A DNA stretch of 64,000 bases from Caldilineaceae bacterium (GTDB lineage: Bacteria > Chloroflexota > Anaerolineae > Caldilineales > Caldilineaceae). The position numbers and the translations under genes are program-made. The notes beneath the pieces were generated by a model. The model was given only the letters and a program-made list of their open reading frames with translations, made no database searches and was not told the origin of the DNA. Of the stretch, positions 29,501 to 38,519 are shown piece by piece. Location: assembly GCA_020846635.1 (NCBI GenBank), contig JADLDO010000039.1, positions 124,001 to 188,000 of the forward strand. The letters run 5' to 3'. The stretch's first letter is position 1. Every line of letters starts with the position of its first letter.

Positions 29501-32500
29501 CGGTTCGCCAGCAACAACGCCAAGATGGGCGGCGGCGGGCTCTATGCCAAAACGCTCTTTGCCCATGTGGAGGGGAGCGAATTCATAGCCAACAATGGGG
29601 GCAGAGGCAATGGCGGCGCGGCCTATCTCGAAGCAGATTTGGTGGAAGTGTTCGACAATACTCTCGACACCAACCAGACCGCGGGCAGTGGCGGCGCGCT
29701 TGCCATCGTCGATACAGAAGCTTCCACCCTCCGCGCCAACACGCTGACCGGCAACTTTGTGCGCCGCGATGTGGTCATCGTCTCGACCGTCATACTCACC
29801 GATGTCGTGGCGAAACAGGGCGATCAAAGCACGATCATTAAGCACAGGGGCGAGACGGTCACAGGCGAATCCTCCACCGAAGGCAATGGAGGCGCGCTGC
29901 ATTTTCTACGCAGCAGCGGCACGCTCATGAACAACACGATTCTTCGCAACGAAACCAAAACAGGCGAAGGCGGGGGTCTCTATATCAGCGGCAGCGCCGT
30001 AAACCTGACCAACAATGTCGTGGCGCAGAACGCGGTTGCCCTCTCCGACACCTATGCCAGTGGCCTCTTTTCGGTTAACAGCCAAGTCACCATGCAGCAT
30101 AACACCGTCGCCGATAACCTCAATCGTTCGACCGAGACAGGCGCAAACAATGTCGGCGTCTATGTCACCAAGAACCAGACGGGGACCAGCACGCTCAATT
30201 TGACCAACAACATTATCGCCGGTCACAAAACCGGTGTCATGTTGTTCACAGGCAGCACAGGCGCGCTCTATCACAATCTCTTTTTCAATGCAGACGAAGA
30301 TTGGGGCGGCCCCGTCGAATATGAGCCATCCATGGGCAACAAGGTGGGCAATCCCCTCTTTGTGAATGCCATTAACGGTGACTATGACATTCAACGCAAA
30401 TCAGCGGCCTTTGACATGGGCCTGCCCACCGCTGTTACGGTGGACATCCGCGGCGTGCCGCGGCTGCGCGCCTTTGGCGTGGACGCCGGAGCCTATGAGC
30501 ATCGCTATCTCCAGGGTGTGCATATGCGTGTCACTGCCACGCCCCTCTTTGTCGGCAGCGGCGAGCAGATCCGGTATACGGTGCAGGTGGTGAACCACAG
30601 CCCCGGCCCGGTGAGCGGTGTCAACGTCAACATTGCGCTTCCTCCGCAGCAAACAGCCAGCAGCATCAGCGGCCCTGGCTGCTCCGGCAGTAGTTGTGCG
30701 CTAGGCACGATGAACGCCGAAGCCTCCGCCGAGATTGTTCTTGTCACCACAGCCACCGGCACGCCACCCGCCCAGGGCTTCATTGAGATGCTGACCACCG
30801 TCAATGTCAGTGTGGGCGGCGGCGGGCCAAGCGACAGCACAGAGACGATCACCACACGGTTGCAACTCTGCCGCGTGCGCTACAACAACACCGACTATGC
30901 TACCGTCCAGGCAGCCATCAATGCCGCCAATGTAACTGATGACCTGCCCGATATCATCCGTGTCAGCGGCTATTGTGGCGGCGGCTTCGAGATCACCAAG
31001 AAAGTCACCATCCAGGGTGGCTGGAACTTCCCAATGACCCTCTTCAATCCCACAGCCTTCCCCACCACCATTGATGGCGGCGGCTCCGGGCGTGTGATCA
31101 AGATTACGGGTGAGATTGCGCCCACGGTCGAACACATCACCTTGCGCGGGGGCAGCGCCTCTGGCTTAGGGGGTGGGCCATCGGGCAAGGATGCAGGGGG
31201 GATTGTTTACATCAAGGATGCCAGAGCCACGCTGGACAATGTGCGTATGGTTGGCGGTAGAGCGGCCTATGGTGGAGCGCTCTATGTGGACAAGCTTTCC
31301 GCGCCCGTCATCCGCAACAGCATCATCGAAAACAGCAGTGCCGGTGAGCGCGGGGGCGGCGTCTATGCCCACAACAGTTCGCCCGAACTGACCAACGTCA
31401 CCATCCGCAATAACACGTCAAGAGCCGGGGGTGGCCTCTATCTGTATAAGAGCGAGGCCAAAATTGTCGGCTGTACCATCAGCAACAACCAGGCGACCGG
31501 CTCAGGCTCCTATCTGGAGGTGGCGGGCTTCAATGTCCGCTTTGCCGTGGGTGGGGGGGGCGGCGTCAACTTTGACGAGAGCAAGGCGTCGATCTCCGGC
31601 AGCACGCTTGAAAACAACCGCGCCAAAGCGGGGGGTGCGGTCTTCGCCGACAACAGCCCCGGCTCGGTCATCGGCAGTTTGCTCAACAACAACGAGGCCA
31701 ATGGCAGCCCTGTCATCGTTCCCGTCGTCATCCTCGCCAATACACCGGGCGGCGGCGGCGCGATCTATGCGCAGCGCAGCGATATGGTCATCGAACACAA
31801 CCGCATCACCAACAACCGCGCCACTGCCGGGCCTGGGGGGGCGATCCACCTTTTCAACGGCTCGGCAGATGCCAAGATCAACGGCAATTTCCTGGGCTAT
31901 AACGAAGCGGGCAAAGGCGCAGCGGTCTATGTGCAACTCAAGCCCGACACCGTCAAGATTTTCGTGCTGCCTCTCAGCCTGCCCGACTTTATCATTCCGC
32001 TGATCTTGAATTTGCCCCAACCGGCTCCACCGAAGCTGACGATGCAGAACAACACCATTGCCCACAACAAGGGCAGCAGCGCTGTTCACTATTATGGCGA
32101 AAGCGCCGGTGAATTGGTTGGCAATATCGTTGCCTTCAATACGGGCACTGGCGTCGTGGCAGAAACCGAGGTGCTGCCCTATATCGCCTTTATTCCAGTG
32201 CCCATTATCATGTTTCTCCCGCTTCCTTTCCCGATCCTGCACACGCCCACAGTGGAGACAAACTATACCCTTTGGTATCGCAACGGCAGCGACAACTCCG
32301 GGGTCAGCACGCAGAATAACCGGTACGGCGATCCGGCCTTTAAGAATGACGGCTATCACATTAAACGGATCTCCGACGCCTATAACACAGGCAAGAATAT
32401 CGGCATTGCCGTGGACATCGACGGCGAGCCTCGCCCCCAGGCCGATTTCACCGACATGGGGGCCGACGAATACCCGGCGATGGGCGTGCGCTATGTCGCG

Positions 32501-35500
32501 CCGGGGGGTGGCGATCCTGGCGTCAGTGGGAATCTCTGCCGCGACTTCCTCAATCCCTGTGGCACGCTGCAAGCCGCCATCGACTCCGCACGCGAGGGCG
32601 ACCTGGTCAAAATGGCTGGTGGCACCTATTCCACGATGGAGACGCGCATGGGGCAGGTGCAGATGGGCTTTATCACCAAGACCCTCACCATTCAGGGCGG
32701 CTACTACCGCTTTACCACTGACAACAGCGTTACCGACGGGCTCTACACAGATAACGATTGGGAAGTTCCCTTCCCCGACACCAACCCCACTGTTCTCGAT
32801 GGGGGCAACGGGGGGCGCGTCTTCTACATCCTCGATGAAAAGAAGCTCGATAGCGAAGGCAACCCGATCAAAGTCGAGCCGGTCATCTCCGGCGTGACCA
32901 TCCAAAATGGCAACTCCACAGGTCTAAAGGGGCCACAAGGCAACCAGTATGACGCGGGCGGCGCAATCTATCTGGACAACACCACCGCAACGATCCGCAA
33001 CGTGGACATTGGCAACTCGACCGCGGATTATGGCGGCGGGGTCTATATGATCTCCTCGAAACTGACACTGGATGATGTCATCGTCCACAACAACGTCGCC
33101 AACGAGCGCGGCGGCGGCTTCTATCTGCAAACCAGCAACGATGTCATCATCAGCAACATCATCATTGAACAGAATAAAGCCCCGCGCGGCGGTGGGCTCT
33201 ACCTGGAACGCAGCGCGGCTATGCTGCAACTCAACCAGATCCGCGCCAATGGCGACAGCGCGGCCACGCTGGAAGGGGGCGGTCTCTATCTGGACAACAG
33301 CGCGGCCAACGTCATCAGCAACACCATTACCGCCAACAATGCCGCCAATGGCGCAGGCTTCTATGCACAGCAGAGCGATGCCAACCTGCGCGGCAACACC
33401 ATCACCAACAACAAGGCGCTCAACAGCGCCCCTGGCAATGGCCGCGGCGGTGGCTGTTTTGTGGGGGCCGGTTCCACCAATGTCAACAACAACCTTTTCC
33501 AGGGCAACCAGGCGAGCCTGGGCGCGGGCTGTTTCCTGGAGAGCAGTGGAGCCACCTTCCGTGCCAACCAAATTCTGCAAAACATCGCCACAAACTCCGG
33601 CGGTGGCGTCTATCTGCGCAACAGTTCCGACGCTTCCTTCCAGGAGAACCGCATCGACGCCAACCGCGCCAACAGCACAGCAGTAGACAATGGCGGTGGC
33701 GGGCTCTACCTTGAATCGAGCAATACCACCATTCGCTTTAATACCATCACCAACAACGCCGCCAACGCTGGGGGTGGGGTCTATCTCGCCTCCTTCAGCA
33801 ACGCCAATCTTGAAGAAAACGACCTCAACAACAACAGTGCCACGCAGGATGGGGCCGGGGCTTATCTCAAGCTCAGCGATGCCCAACTGACCCGAAACCG
33901 CATCACCTTCAACCGCACAGCCCAGGGCAACGGCGGCGGCGTCTATGTCCGCTTGAGCAGTGCGGTCTTGAACGAGAACACGATTGAGGAAAATGTGGCG
34001 GTTCTCGGCGGTGGTGGCGTCTACCTTGACCAGAGCGGTGCGACCCTGGAAGCGGACAGCATCCGCAACAACGCCGCCAAAGATGGCGCGGGGCTTTATA
34101 TCTTTCGCTCCGACACTGCCAAGTTTGATAAGGTCGTCATCCAGGGGAACCGCGCCAGCCAGTTTGGCGGTGGTCTATATATACGTCTAAGTTCGGTGCC
34201 GCTCGAAGATCATGAGATCGCCGGCAACTTTGCCCAAGTCGCGGGCGGGGGTCTCTATATTGATGAGAGCGCGGTCGCCTTCAACCGCAACATCATCCGC
34301 AACAACGAAGCAGGCCAGCAAGGCGGCGGCATCGCCATCACCCGCCGCAGCCTCCCCACGATGGGCAGCAATGCCGTGGTGGATAACAAGGCAGGCAGTA
34401 CAGGCAGCGGCATCTACGTGGCAGGCTCGCAGCCAACGCTCATCCACACCACCATCGCCCGCAACCAGGGAGGTGATGGCACAGGCGTCGCCGCGGTCTC
34501 TGGGGAGGGGCAGCCCAGCACCGTGACAATGATCAACAGTATTCTCGCCAACCAGGGCAAAGCGGTGCAGGCTTCGACAGGCAACACGATCACGCTAGAG
34601 GCAACCTTGTGGGACAGCAACGGCCAAAATTGGGTCTTGGGCGCGGGCAGGATCATCACAGGCAGCGCCGACCTCAACTTCTTTGGTCAGGCGCGCTTCC
34701 AGCCCGACGGCATCCACCTGCAAGAGGATTCCCTGGCGATTGGCGTGGGCGTGCCGACAGATGTGGGGCGCGATATCGATGGCGACGGGCGACCACAGGG
34801 GAACGGCCCAGAACTGGGGGCGGATGAGCTGTTGGCCGCGTGCGCGGCAGTCGTGGACAGCGACCTGAGCATCGTCTATAGCCGTGTGCAAGAGGCCATT
34901 GACAACGCCCCGCCCGGCTCCGAAGTGCGTATCGCCGGAACCTGTATCGGTGCCCAGAGCCGCGCGGGTACAACGCAGCTCGCCTACGTCAACAAAGAGA
35001 TCACGCTGCGCGGCGGCTATACGCCTACCAACTGGCTGCTCTCCTATCCCATCACCCAGCCCACCTTCCTAGAAGCCCAGGGCGGGGGGCGCGTCATCTA
35101 TGTAGCAGCAAGCACCAACGCGACGATTGTAGATCTCAACCTGGCAGGCGGCAGCGCGCGCAACCAGGGGGGTGGGCCTGGCGGCTTGGATGCGGGGGGC
35201 ATCCTCTATGCGCGCAATGCCAGCCCGCTCCTGCGCGGCTTGAGCATGATTGGCGGCAGCGCTTATTATGGCGGCGCGCTCTATCTGGAGAATTCCACGA
35301 CCACGCTCACCAACAGCACGCTCGAAACCAACCAGGGTACGAAGGGCGGCGCGATCTTCCTGCGTAACGCAACGGCAACCTTGCGCGGCAACAAGATCGC
35401 CAGCAACACAGCCACCGATGGCGCGGGAATCTTTCTAAGCTTCAGCCAATCCAACCTTGAAGCCAACGTTGTCTCGCTCAACACGGCGACGGCTGCCGGG

Positions 35501-38473
35501 GGTGGCTTCTTCCTGGAGAGCAGCAGCGCCACCCTGACGAACAACAACGTACTCACCAACACGGCCCAGAGCGCAGGCGGTATCTATGTAGATGGCGCAG
35601 GGCCAACGCTCGCGCGCAATAATATCAATGCCAACGTCGGTCAAAACGGCGGCGGCATCTATCTCGCCACCTCCACAGCCACCATCAACGGCAACCAACT
35701 CATCGCCAACAACGCGGGCATTGGGGCCGGTCTTTATGTGCAGGCGGGCAATCCCACCTTCGACAACAACGTGGTTGCCAAGAACACCGGCCAAATCCAG
35801 GCGGCTGCGATCTACATCCTGAGCAGTTCGCCCAAGCTGCGCCATAATACCTTAGCTGCCAACACGGGCGGCGACGGCAGCGCGCTCTTCATCACCGATT
35901 TGGGAGTGGAACCTGCCAATATCGAGATGGTCAATAACATCCTAGTAGATCACACGGTTGCCATCACCCTCACCGCAGGCAACAAAGTAACACTGCGTCA
36001 CAATCTTTGGAACAACAACGCCACCGATTGGGGGGGCAGCGGCATCGTGGACGACAGAGGAGGCCATGTGCGCGCCGCGCCCCTCTTTATCAACCCCGAA
36101 GGCAATGATTACCATCTGCAAGCTGCCAGCCCGGCGCGCGACCAGGGGGCCAATGATATCGGCATCCTCATCGACTATGACAACCAGGCGCGCCCCGCTG
36201 ACAACGGCTTTGACATCGGTGCCGACGAATTTGTCTTTACGGGTATCCAAGTCTTTATCCAAACTGTGCCCGATCCGGTGGTGGCGGGCGCACCCTTCCA
36301 GTTGGTGGTGCGCGTGGTCAACATCGGCAATATCGATCAAAGCGCCAAAGTCACCGTCACCCTGCCCAGCGCCATGACGCCCAGCGGGCAGCTCACGTGG
36401 GACGCCCAGATCCGGCGCGCCGAAACCTGGGTACAGACCGTCAACGCTACGGTCAACGCCACCTTCTCCGGCAGCTTGAAGATCAACGCCGATGTGACCA
36501 CCAGCGCGGGCGCGACGGAGAGCATCGAAGCCAGCATCACTGTCGCCAGGCCCGACTATGCCATTGCGCTCATCGCCGAAGCGCAGCCCTCCCCTGTGCC
36601 CGCGGGCAGCCAACTCACCTATCAAATTCGTCTCTCCAATGTGGGCAACCAGGCTGTCACGCCCGCGGTGGAAGCCACGCTGCCTGCAGCAGTGTCGGCT
36701 GCCGCGCTCATGAACTTCTCACCAGGCCCGATGGGGCCAGGGGGAACCTGGACGAAATCGATAGAGACTTCGGTCGCGCCCGACGCCGAAGGCAACCTAG
36801 TGGCAATCTTCCATGCCACGACACTGGAAGGGCCAAGCGCGATCTATACGCTGACTGTGCCGGTGGCAGAACCGGCGCTGCTCACAGGCGTCTCTGCCAC
36901 ACCCGATCCGGTGCTGTCTGGGCGCACTGTGACCTACACGCTCTATGTCACCAACAGCGGCAACATCGACTTTACCAATACCATTACCTTTGTTGCGCCC
37001 GTCAACGAGCAGGGTCGCCCCCTGGTTGCGCCGGGTGCAGACCAAGTCTTTGCCGACGTTGCTATCCCCGCGGGCAGAACCTGGACCCAGACCTTAGTTG
37101 TGGTGGCGGAACCGGGCTATACCGGCCCGCTCAACGCTCAGGTGCTTGTCAATACACACACGGGCCTGGTCACTCGCCATGACGACACACGCCAGGTCAT
37201 CCTGCCCACACGCGGCCCAACCATTGTCGCCATTCGCACCGGCCCCTGGAACGACCCCAATACCTGGGAACCGGCGCGCGTGCCCAATGCATCAGACATC
37301 GCGCTCGTGCCCACCAATACTACGGTGACGGTTAGCGGCGACAGCACTAACCCCATTGTCATGACCGGGCTGATCAACCAGGGCACGATCCTGCTCAACT
37401 GCGTGTTGGGCGTGTCGATGGAGCTAAACATCACCGGCTTCATTGAGAACAGCGGGCTCATTCGCGGGCGCGACGGTCAAGCTGTGGGCGAACCGGGCTG
37501 TGGCATCACGGTACAGACCAACGAGCTAATCAACCCCGGCACGATTCGCGCGGGTGATGGCATGGACGGCGCGCTGGTTCCGCCTAATAACACCATCATC
37601 AATGGCGGTGATGGCGGCGCGGTCGAGGTCTTTGTCCAAAGTCTCATCAATGGGGGCGAAATCTTAGGGGGCAACGGCGGCAATCTGCTCTCCCCGGCGA
37701 CTGCGGGCAGAGGCGGTGACGGGGGCGATGTTCTCATCGCGGCAGGCCCACCTGTGCCGGCGCTCTTGCTCAATTCCGGCTTGATTGCCGCGGGGGATGG
37801 CGGCAGCGGCCCCGGTGGCAATCAGGGGGATGGTCACGGCGGCGATGGCGGCAGCGTGGCGCTGCTCTCGGCCTCGCAATATACTAACGATGGCGGCGAG
37901 GTTCGTGCCGGGCGCGGGGGGGATGGCGACGGCGATGGCAAGGGGGGTGGCACAGACGACGGTAGCGATGGCACTCGCAGCATCAGCGCGGCGTTTATCT
38001 GGGACAATGGCGTGATGAGCGCCAACGGCAACGAATACGCCTTCACCAACCTTGCCAAACCCATTGTGCGCGGCGTCGCCGGTGCCACTGTCCTCGTCCC
38101 CATCACCTTCCTTAACGAAGGGCTACGCACCGACACCTATCTACTCGTCTGGTCCAACTCGGCAGGCTGGACACAATCCTTCTTGCCGGAAACCACGCGC
38201 GTCAATGGGCTGCGCTATGGGATCGTCTTCGCCCCCTTCATTATTCCCCTCGACACTCCAGCGGGGGCGGAGAGCCAATTACGCCTCACTGCCCGTTCGC
38301 AGGGCGCGCCCGGTCTTGTGCAAGAGCAAGCAGTGCGTATCCTTGTCGGCAGCGGTGGGCGCACATGGCTCCCCGGCCTCTTCCACAACTACACACCCAG
38401 CGCAGGGGGCAATCCAGACGAACCAGCAGCCCCTAGCGATAGGATTAATTTCCTGCCACTGATCGACAACTGA
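26600..38473 (+). CDS. Giant secreted beta-helix surface protein (Pmp-like repeats), paralogue 2
   Basis: About 3,957 residues. In-frame ATGs occur at 26474, 26552 and 26600. The last gives the cleanest signal peptide (PRRLTLP, then a hydrophobic core ending in AHA-APL); the 26474 start would overlap the previous gene. The layout repeats paralogue 1 block by block. Beta-helix 1 ends with DAGAYEHRY near 30500, a DUF11-like domain follows, and helix blocks end with MGADEY (32460), LGADEL (34820) and IGADEF (36220). Three DUF11-like domains, WNDPNTWEPARVP, a Gly/Asp-rich region and the C-terminal FLPLIDN complete it. Repeats of the GGGLYL/GGAIY and FxxN type dominate. It lies less than 100 bases after paralogue 1 on the same strand, so the two are likely co-expressed. 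Function as adhesin or surface layer component is inferred. Confidence 0.9.
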   Translation: MPKAGVWPRRLTLPTMLLAALLMAASMVALLSSSPVAHAAPLAQPPENTILYVATGGSPIGNCQRVPVAATEFVPAHYEYPACTLDHALEEAKNGDILRLEKGQYQQSILITKSISLWGGYADGFADGMSDPVADAAANATYLMPLTAAPIVTVEKPTTTTLTTSVVISGLILFHPDPANQERAITLIRPITATVDPLPIRLDLVNSKVTGNIAPNGGNGGGIYVADQISATIGITGTEFSGNQAANGGAIWLPPGSRLYSNNARFINNEATSGNGGAIIASGNPLTPTTVTLANITMNDNKASGNGGAIDASNISLTIGAGVFGNNEATGGSGGALYLSGGNVTLNAPLIVNHNRAGSHGGGIYRENGDLTMSGSGNEIANNIAGGDGGGIYIHQGGAVAITNHVQAHDNQASNGGAFYIAANSATITGTMILSNTAAVGGGIYLTGTENGNLSHNVIQYNAATSGDGGGLYLANNDTLTTNGLNLARNRAHVSGGGLYAVNSHLTSTEPVTFTVNTATSGSGGGVYLAAASGMTATAASFISNTATTGSGGGLYLNANAAMTITGALDMQGNVAQVDGGGLYVDEGSLALSGGGMMKNNIATTGSGGAIHFAKHVNATFGAFTFQSNRAQLDGGAVRANFATLTFSQPTSVITNTATTGSGGGFHLTNSVATSLSQLTLDDNSAAVDGGGIFAGDASLTFGNDSIIEDNIARTGSGGGIYSANGDMTTGKISFLRNKAFMHGGGLYAPGGALTLANESIVQLNEVQTGNGGGIYAGGGAVTLTGVLIEKNTAQLSGGGVYLADTPANSALLVQNNSTIRDNKSNTAQGGGLFVSGGTVTIDGSIVNNNQAHQGGGGLFQSSGTLTVTNSATIAANSTITGSGGGLAVMTGTVHILDSQVRQNSAYADGGGLYAPGGTVQVTHSVFEANTLLFDTTNLNIDITSLAIGRGGGIYVDGNRITIDGDSRFASNNAKMGGGGLYAKTLFAHVEGSEFIANNGGRGNGGAAYLEADLVEVFDNTLDTNQTAGSGGALAIVDTEASTLRANTLTGNFVRRDVVIVSTVILTDVVAKQGDQSTIIKHRGETVTGESSTEGNGGALHFLRSSGTLMNNTILRNETKTGEGGGLYISGSAVNLTNNVVAQNAVALSDTYASGLFSVNSQVTMQHNTVADNLNRSTETGANNVGVYVTKNQTGTSTLNLTNNIIAGHKTGVMLFTGSTGALYHNLFFNADEDWGGPVEYEPSMGNKVGNPLFVNAINGDYDIQRKSAAFDMGLPTAVTVDIRGVPRLRAFGVDAGAYEHRYLQGVHMRVTATPLFVGSGEQIRYTVQVVNHSPGPVSGVNVNIALPPQQTASSISGPGCSGSSCALGTMNAEASAEIVLVTTATGTPPAQGFIEMLTTVNVSVGGGGPSDSTETITTRLQLCRVRYNNTDYATVQAAINAANVTDDLPDIIRVSGYCGGGFEITKKVTIQGGWNFPMTLFNPTAFPTTIDGGGSGRVIKITGEIAPTVEHITLRGGSASGLGGGPSGKDAGGIVYIKDARATLDNVRMVGGRAAYGGALYVDKLSAPVIRNSIIENSSAGERGGGVYAHNSSPELTNVTIRNNTSRAGGGLYLYKSEAKIVGCTISNNQATGSGSYLEVAGFNVRFAVGGGGGVNFDESKASISGSTLENNRAKAGGAVFADNSPGSVIGSLLNNNEANGSPVIVPVVILANTPGGGGAIYAQRSDMVIEHNRITNNRATAGPGGAIHLFNGSADAKINGNFLGYNEAGKGAAVYVQLKPDTVKIFVLPLSLPDFIIPLILNLPQPAPPKLTMQNNTIAHNKGSSAVHYYGESAGELVGNIVAFNTGTGVVAETEVLPYIAFIPVPIIMFLPLPFPILHTPTVETNYTLWYRNGSDNSGVSTQNNRYGDPAFKNDGYHIKRISDAYNTGKNIGIAVDIDGEPRPQADFTDMGADEYPAMGVRYVAPGGGDPGVSGNLCRDFLNPCGTLQAAIDSAREGDLVKMAGGTYSTMETRMGQVQMGFITKTLTIQGGYYRFTTDNSVTDGLYTDNDWEVPFPDTNPTVLDGGNGGRVFYILDEKKLDSEGNPIKVEPVISGVTIQNGNSTGLKGPQGNQYDAGGAIYLDNTTATIRNVDIGNSTADYGGGVYMISSKLTLDDVIVHNNVANERGGGFYLQTSNDVIISNIIIEQNKAPRGGGLYLERSAAMLQLNQIRANGDSAATLEGGGLYLDNSAANVISNTITANNAANGAGFYAQQSDANLRGNTITNNKALNSAPGNGRGGGCFVGAGSTNVNNNLFQGNQASLGAGCFLESSGATFRANQILQNIATNSGGGVYLRNSSDASFQENRIDANRANSTAVDNGGGGLYLESSNTTIRFNTITNNAANAGGGVYLASFSNANLEENDLNNNSATQDGAGAYLKLSDAQLTRNRITFNRTAQGNGGGVYVRLSSAVLNENTIEENVAVLGGGGVYLDQSGATLEADSIRNNAAKDGAGLYIFRSDTAKFDKVVIQGNRASQFGGGLYIRLSSVPLEDHEIAGNFAQVAGGGLYIDESAVAFNRNIIRNNEAGQQGGGIAITRRSLPTMGSNAVVDNKAGSTGSGIYVAGSQPTLIHTTIARNQGGDGTGVAAVSGEGQPSTVTMINSILANQGKAVQASTGNTITLEATLWDSNGQNWVLGAGRIITGSADLNFFGQARFQPDGIHLQEDSLAIGVGVPTDVGRDIDGDGRPQGNGPELGADELLAACAAVVDSDLSIVYSRVQEAIDNAPPGSEVRIAGTCIGAQSRAGTTQLAYVNKEITLRGGYTPTNWLLSYPITQPTFLEAQGGGRVIYVAASTNATIVDLNLAGGSARNQGGGPGGLDAGGILYARNASPLLRGLSMIGGSAYYGGALYLENSTTTLTNSTLETNQGTKGGAIFLRNATATLRGNKIASNTATDGAGIFLSFSQSNLEANVVSLNTATAAGGGFFLESSSATLTNNNVLTNTAQSAGGIYVDGAGPTLARNNINANVGQNGGGIYLATSTATINGNQLIANNAGIGAGLYVQAGNPTFDNNVVAKNTGQIQAAAIYILSSSPKLRHNTLAANTGGDGSALFITDLGVEPANIEMVNNILVDHTVAITLTAGNKVTLRHNLWNNNATDWGGSGIVDDRGGHVRAAPLFINPEGNDYHLQAASPARDQGANDIGILIDYDNQARPADNGFDIGADEFVFTGIQVFIQTVPDPVVAGAPFQLVVRVVNIGNIDQSAKVTVTLPSAMTPSGQLTWDAQIRRAETWVQTVNATVNATFSGSLKINADVTTSAGATESIEASITVARPDYAIALIAEAQPSPVPAGSQLTYQIRLSNVGNQAVTPAVEATLPAAVSAAALMNFSPGPMGPGGTWTKSIETSVAPDAEGNLVAIFHATTLEGPSAIYTLTVPVAEPALLTGVSATPDPVLSGRTVTYTLYVTNSGNIDFTNTITFVAPVNEQGRPLVAPGADQVFADVAIPAGRTWTQTLVVVAEPGYTGPLNAQVLVNTHTGLVTRHDDTRQVILPTRGPTIVAIRTGPWNDPNTWEPARVPNASDIALVPTNTTVTVSGDSTNPIVMTGLINQGTILLNCVLGVSMELNITGFIENSGLIRGRDGQAVGEPGCGITVQTNELINPGTIRAGDGMDGALVPPNNTIINGGDGGAVEVFVQSLINGGEILGGNGGNLLSPATAGRGGDGGDVLIAAGPPVPALLLNSGLIAAGDGGSGPGGNQGDGHGGDGGSVALLSASQYTNDGGEVRAGRGGDGDGDGKGGGTDDGSDGTRSISAAFIWDNGVMSANGNEYAFTNLAKPIVRGVAGATVLVPITFLNEGLRTDTYLLVWSNSAGWTQSFLPETTRVNGLRYGIVFAPFIIPLDTPAGAESQLRLTARSQGAPGLVQEQAVRILVGSGGRTWLPGLFHNYTPSAGGNPDEPAAPSDRINFLPLIDN

Positions 38474-38519
38474 GGGGAACGGGAGGAAATTTCTCCTTAT
38501 TCTTTTCTCAATCTACCCG

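Noticed and set aside
18349..32905. Long antisense open frames under the helix giants, some over 400 residues
   Set aside because: They arise from the GC-rich repeated codons of the plus-strand genes, lack family motifs and have shadow composition.
15352..38473. Regularly spaced GGCGGCGGC-type repeats that could suggest a CRISPR array or DNA satellite
   Set aside because: Spacing follows the 20-25-residue protein repeat, the units diverge, and the frame stays open throughout.
38474..38519. Possible terminator between the convergent giants (GAAATTTC palindrome and T-rich stretch)
   Set aside because: The palindrome is AT-rich with almost no loop, and no stable stem could be drawn.
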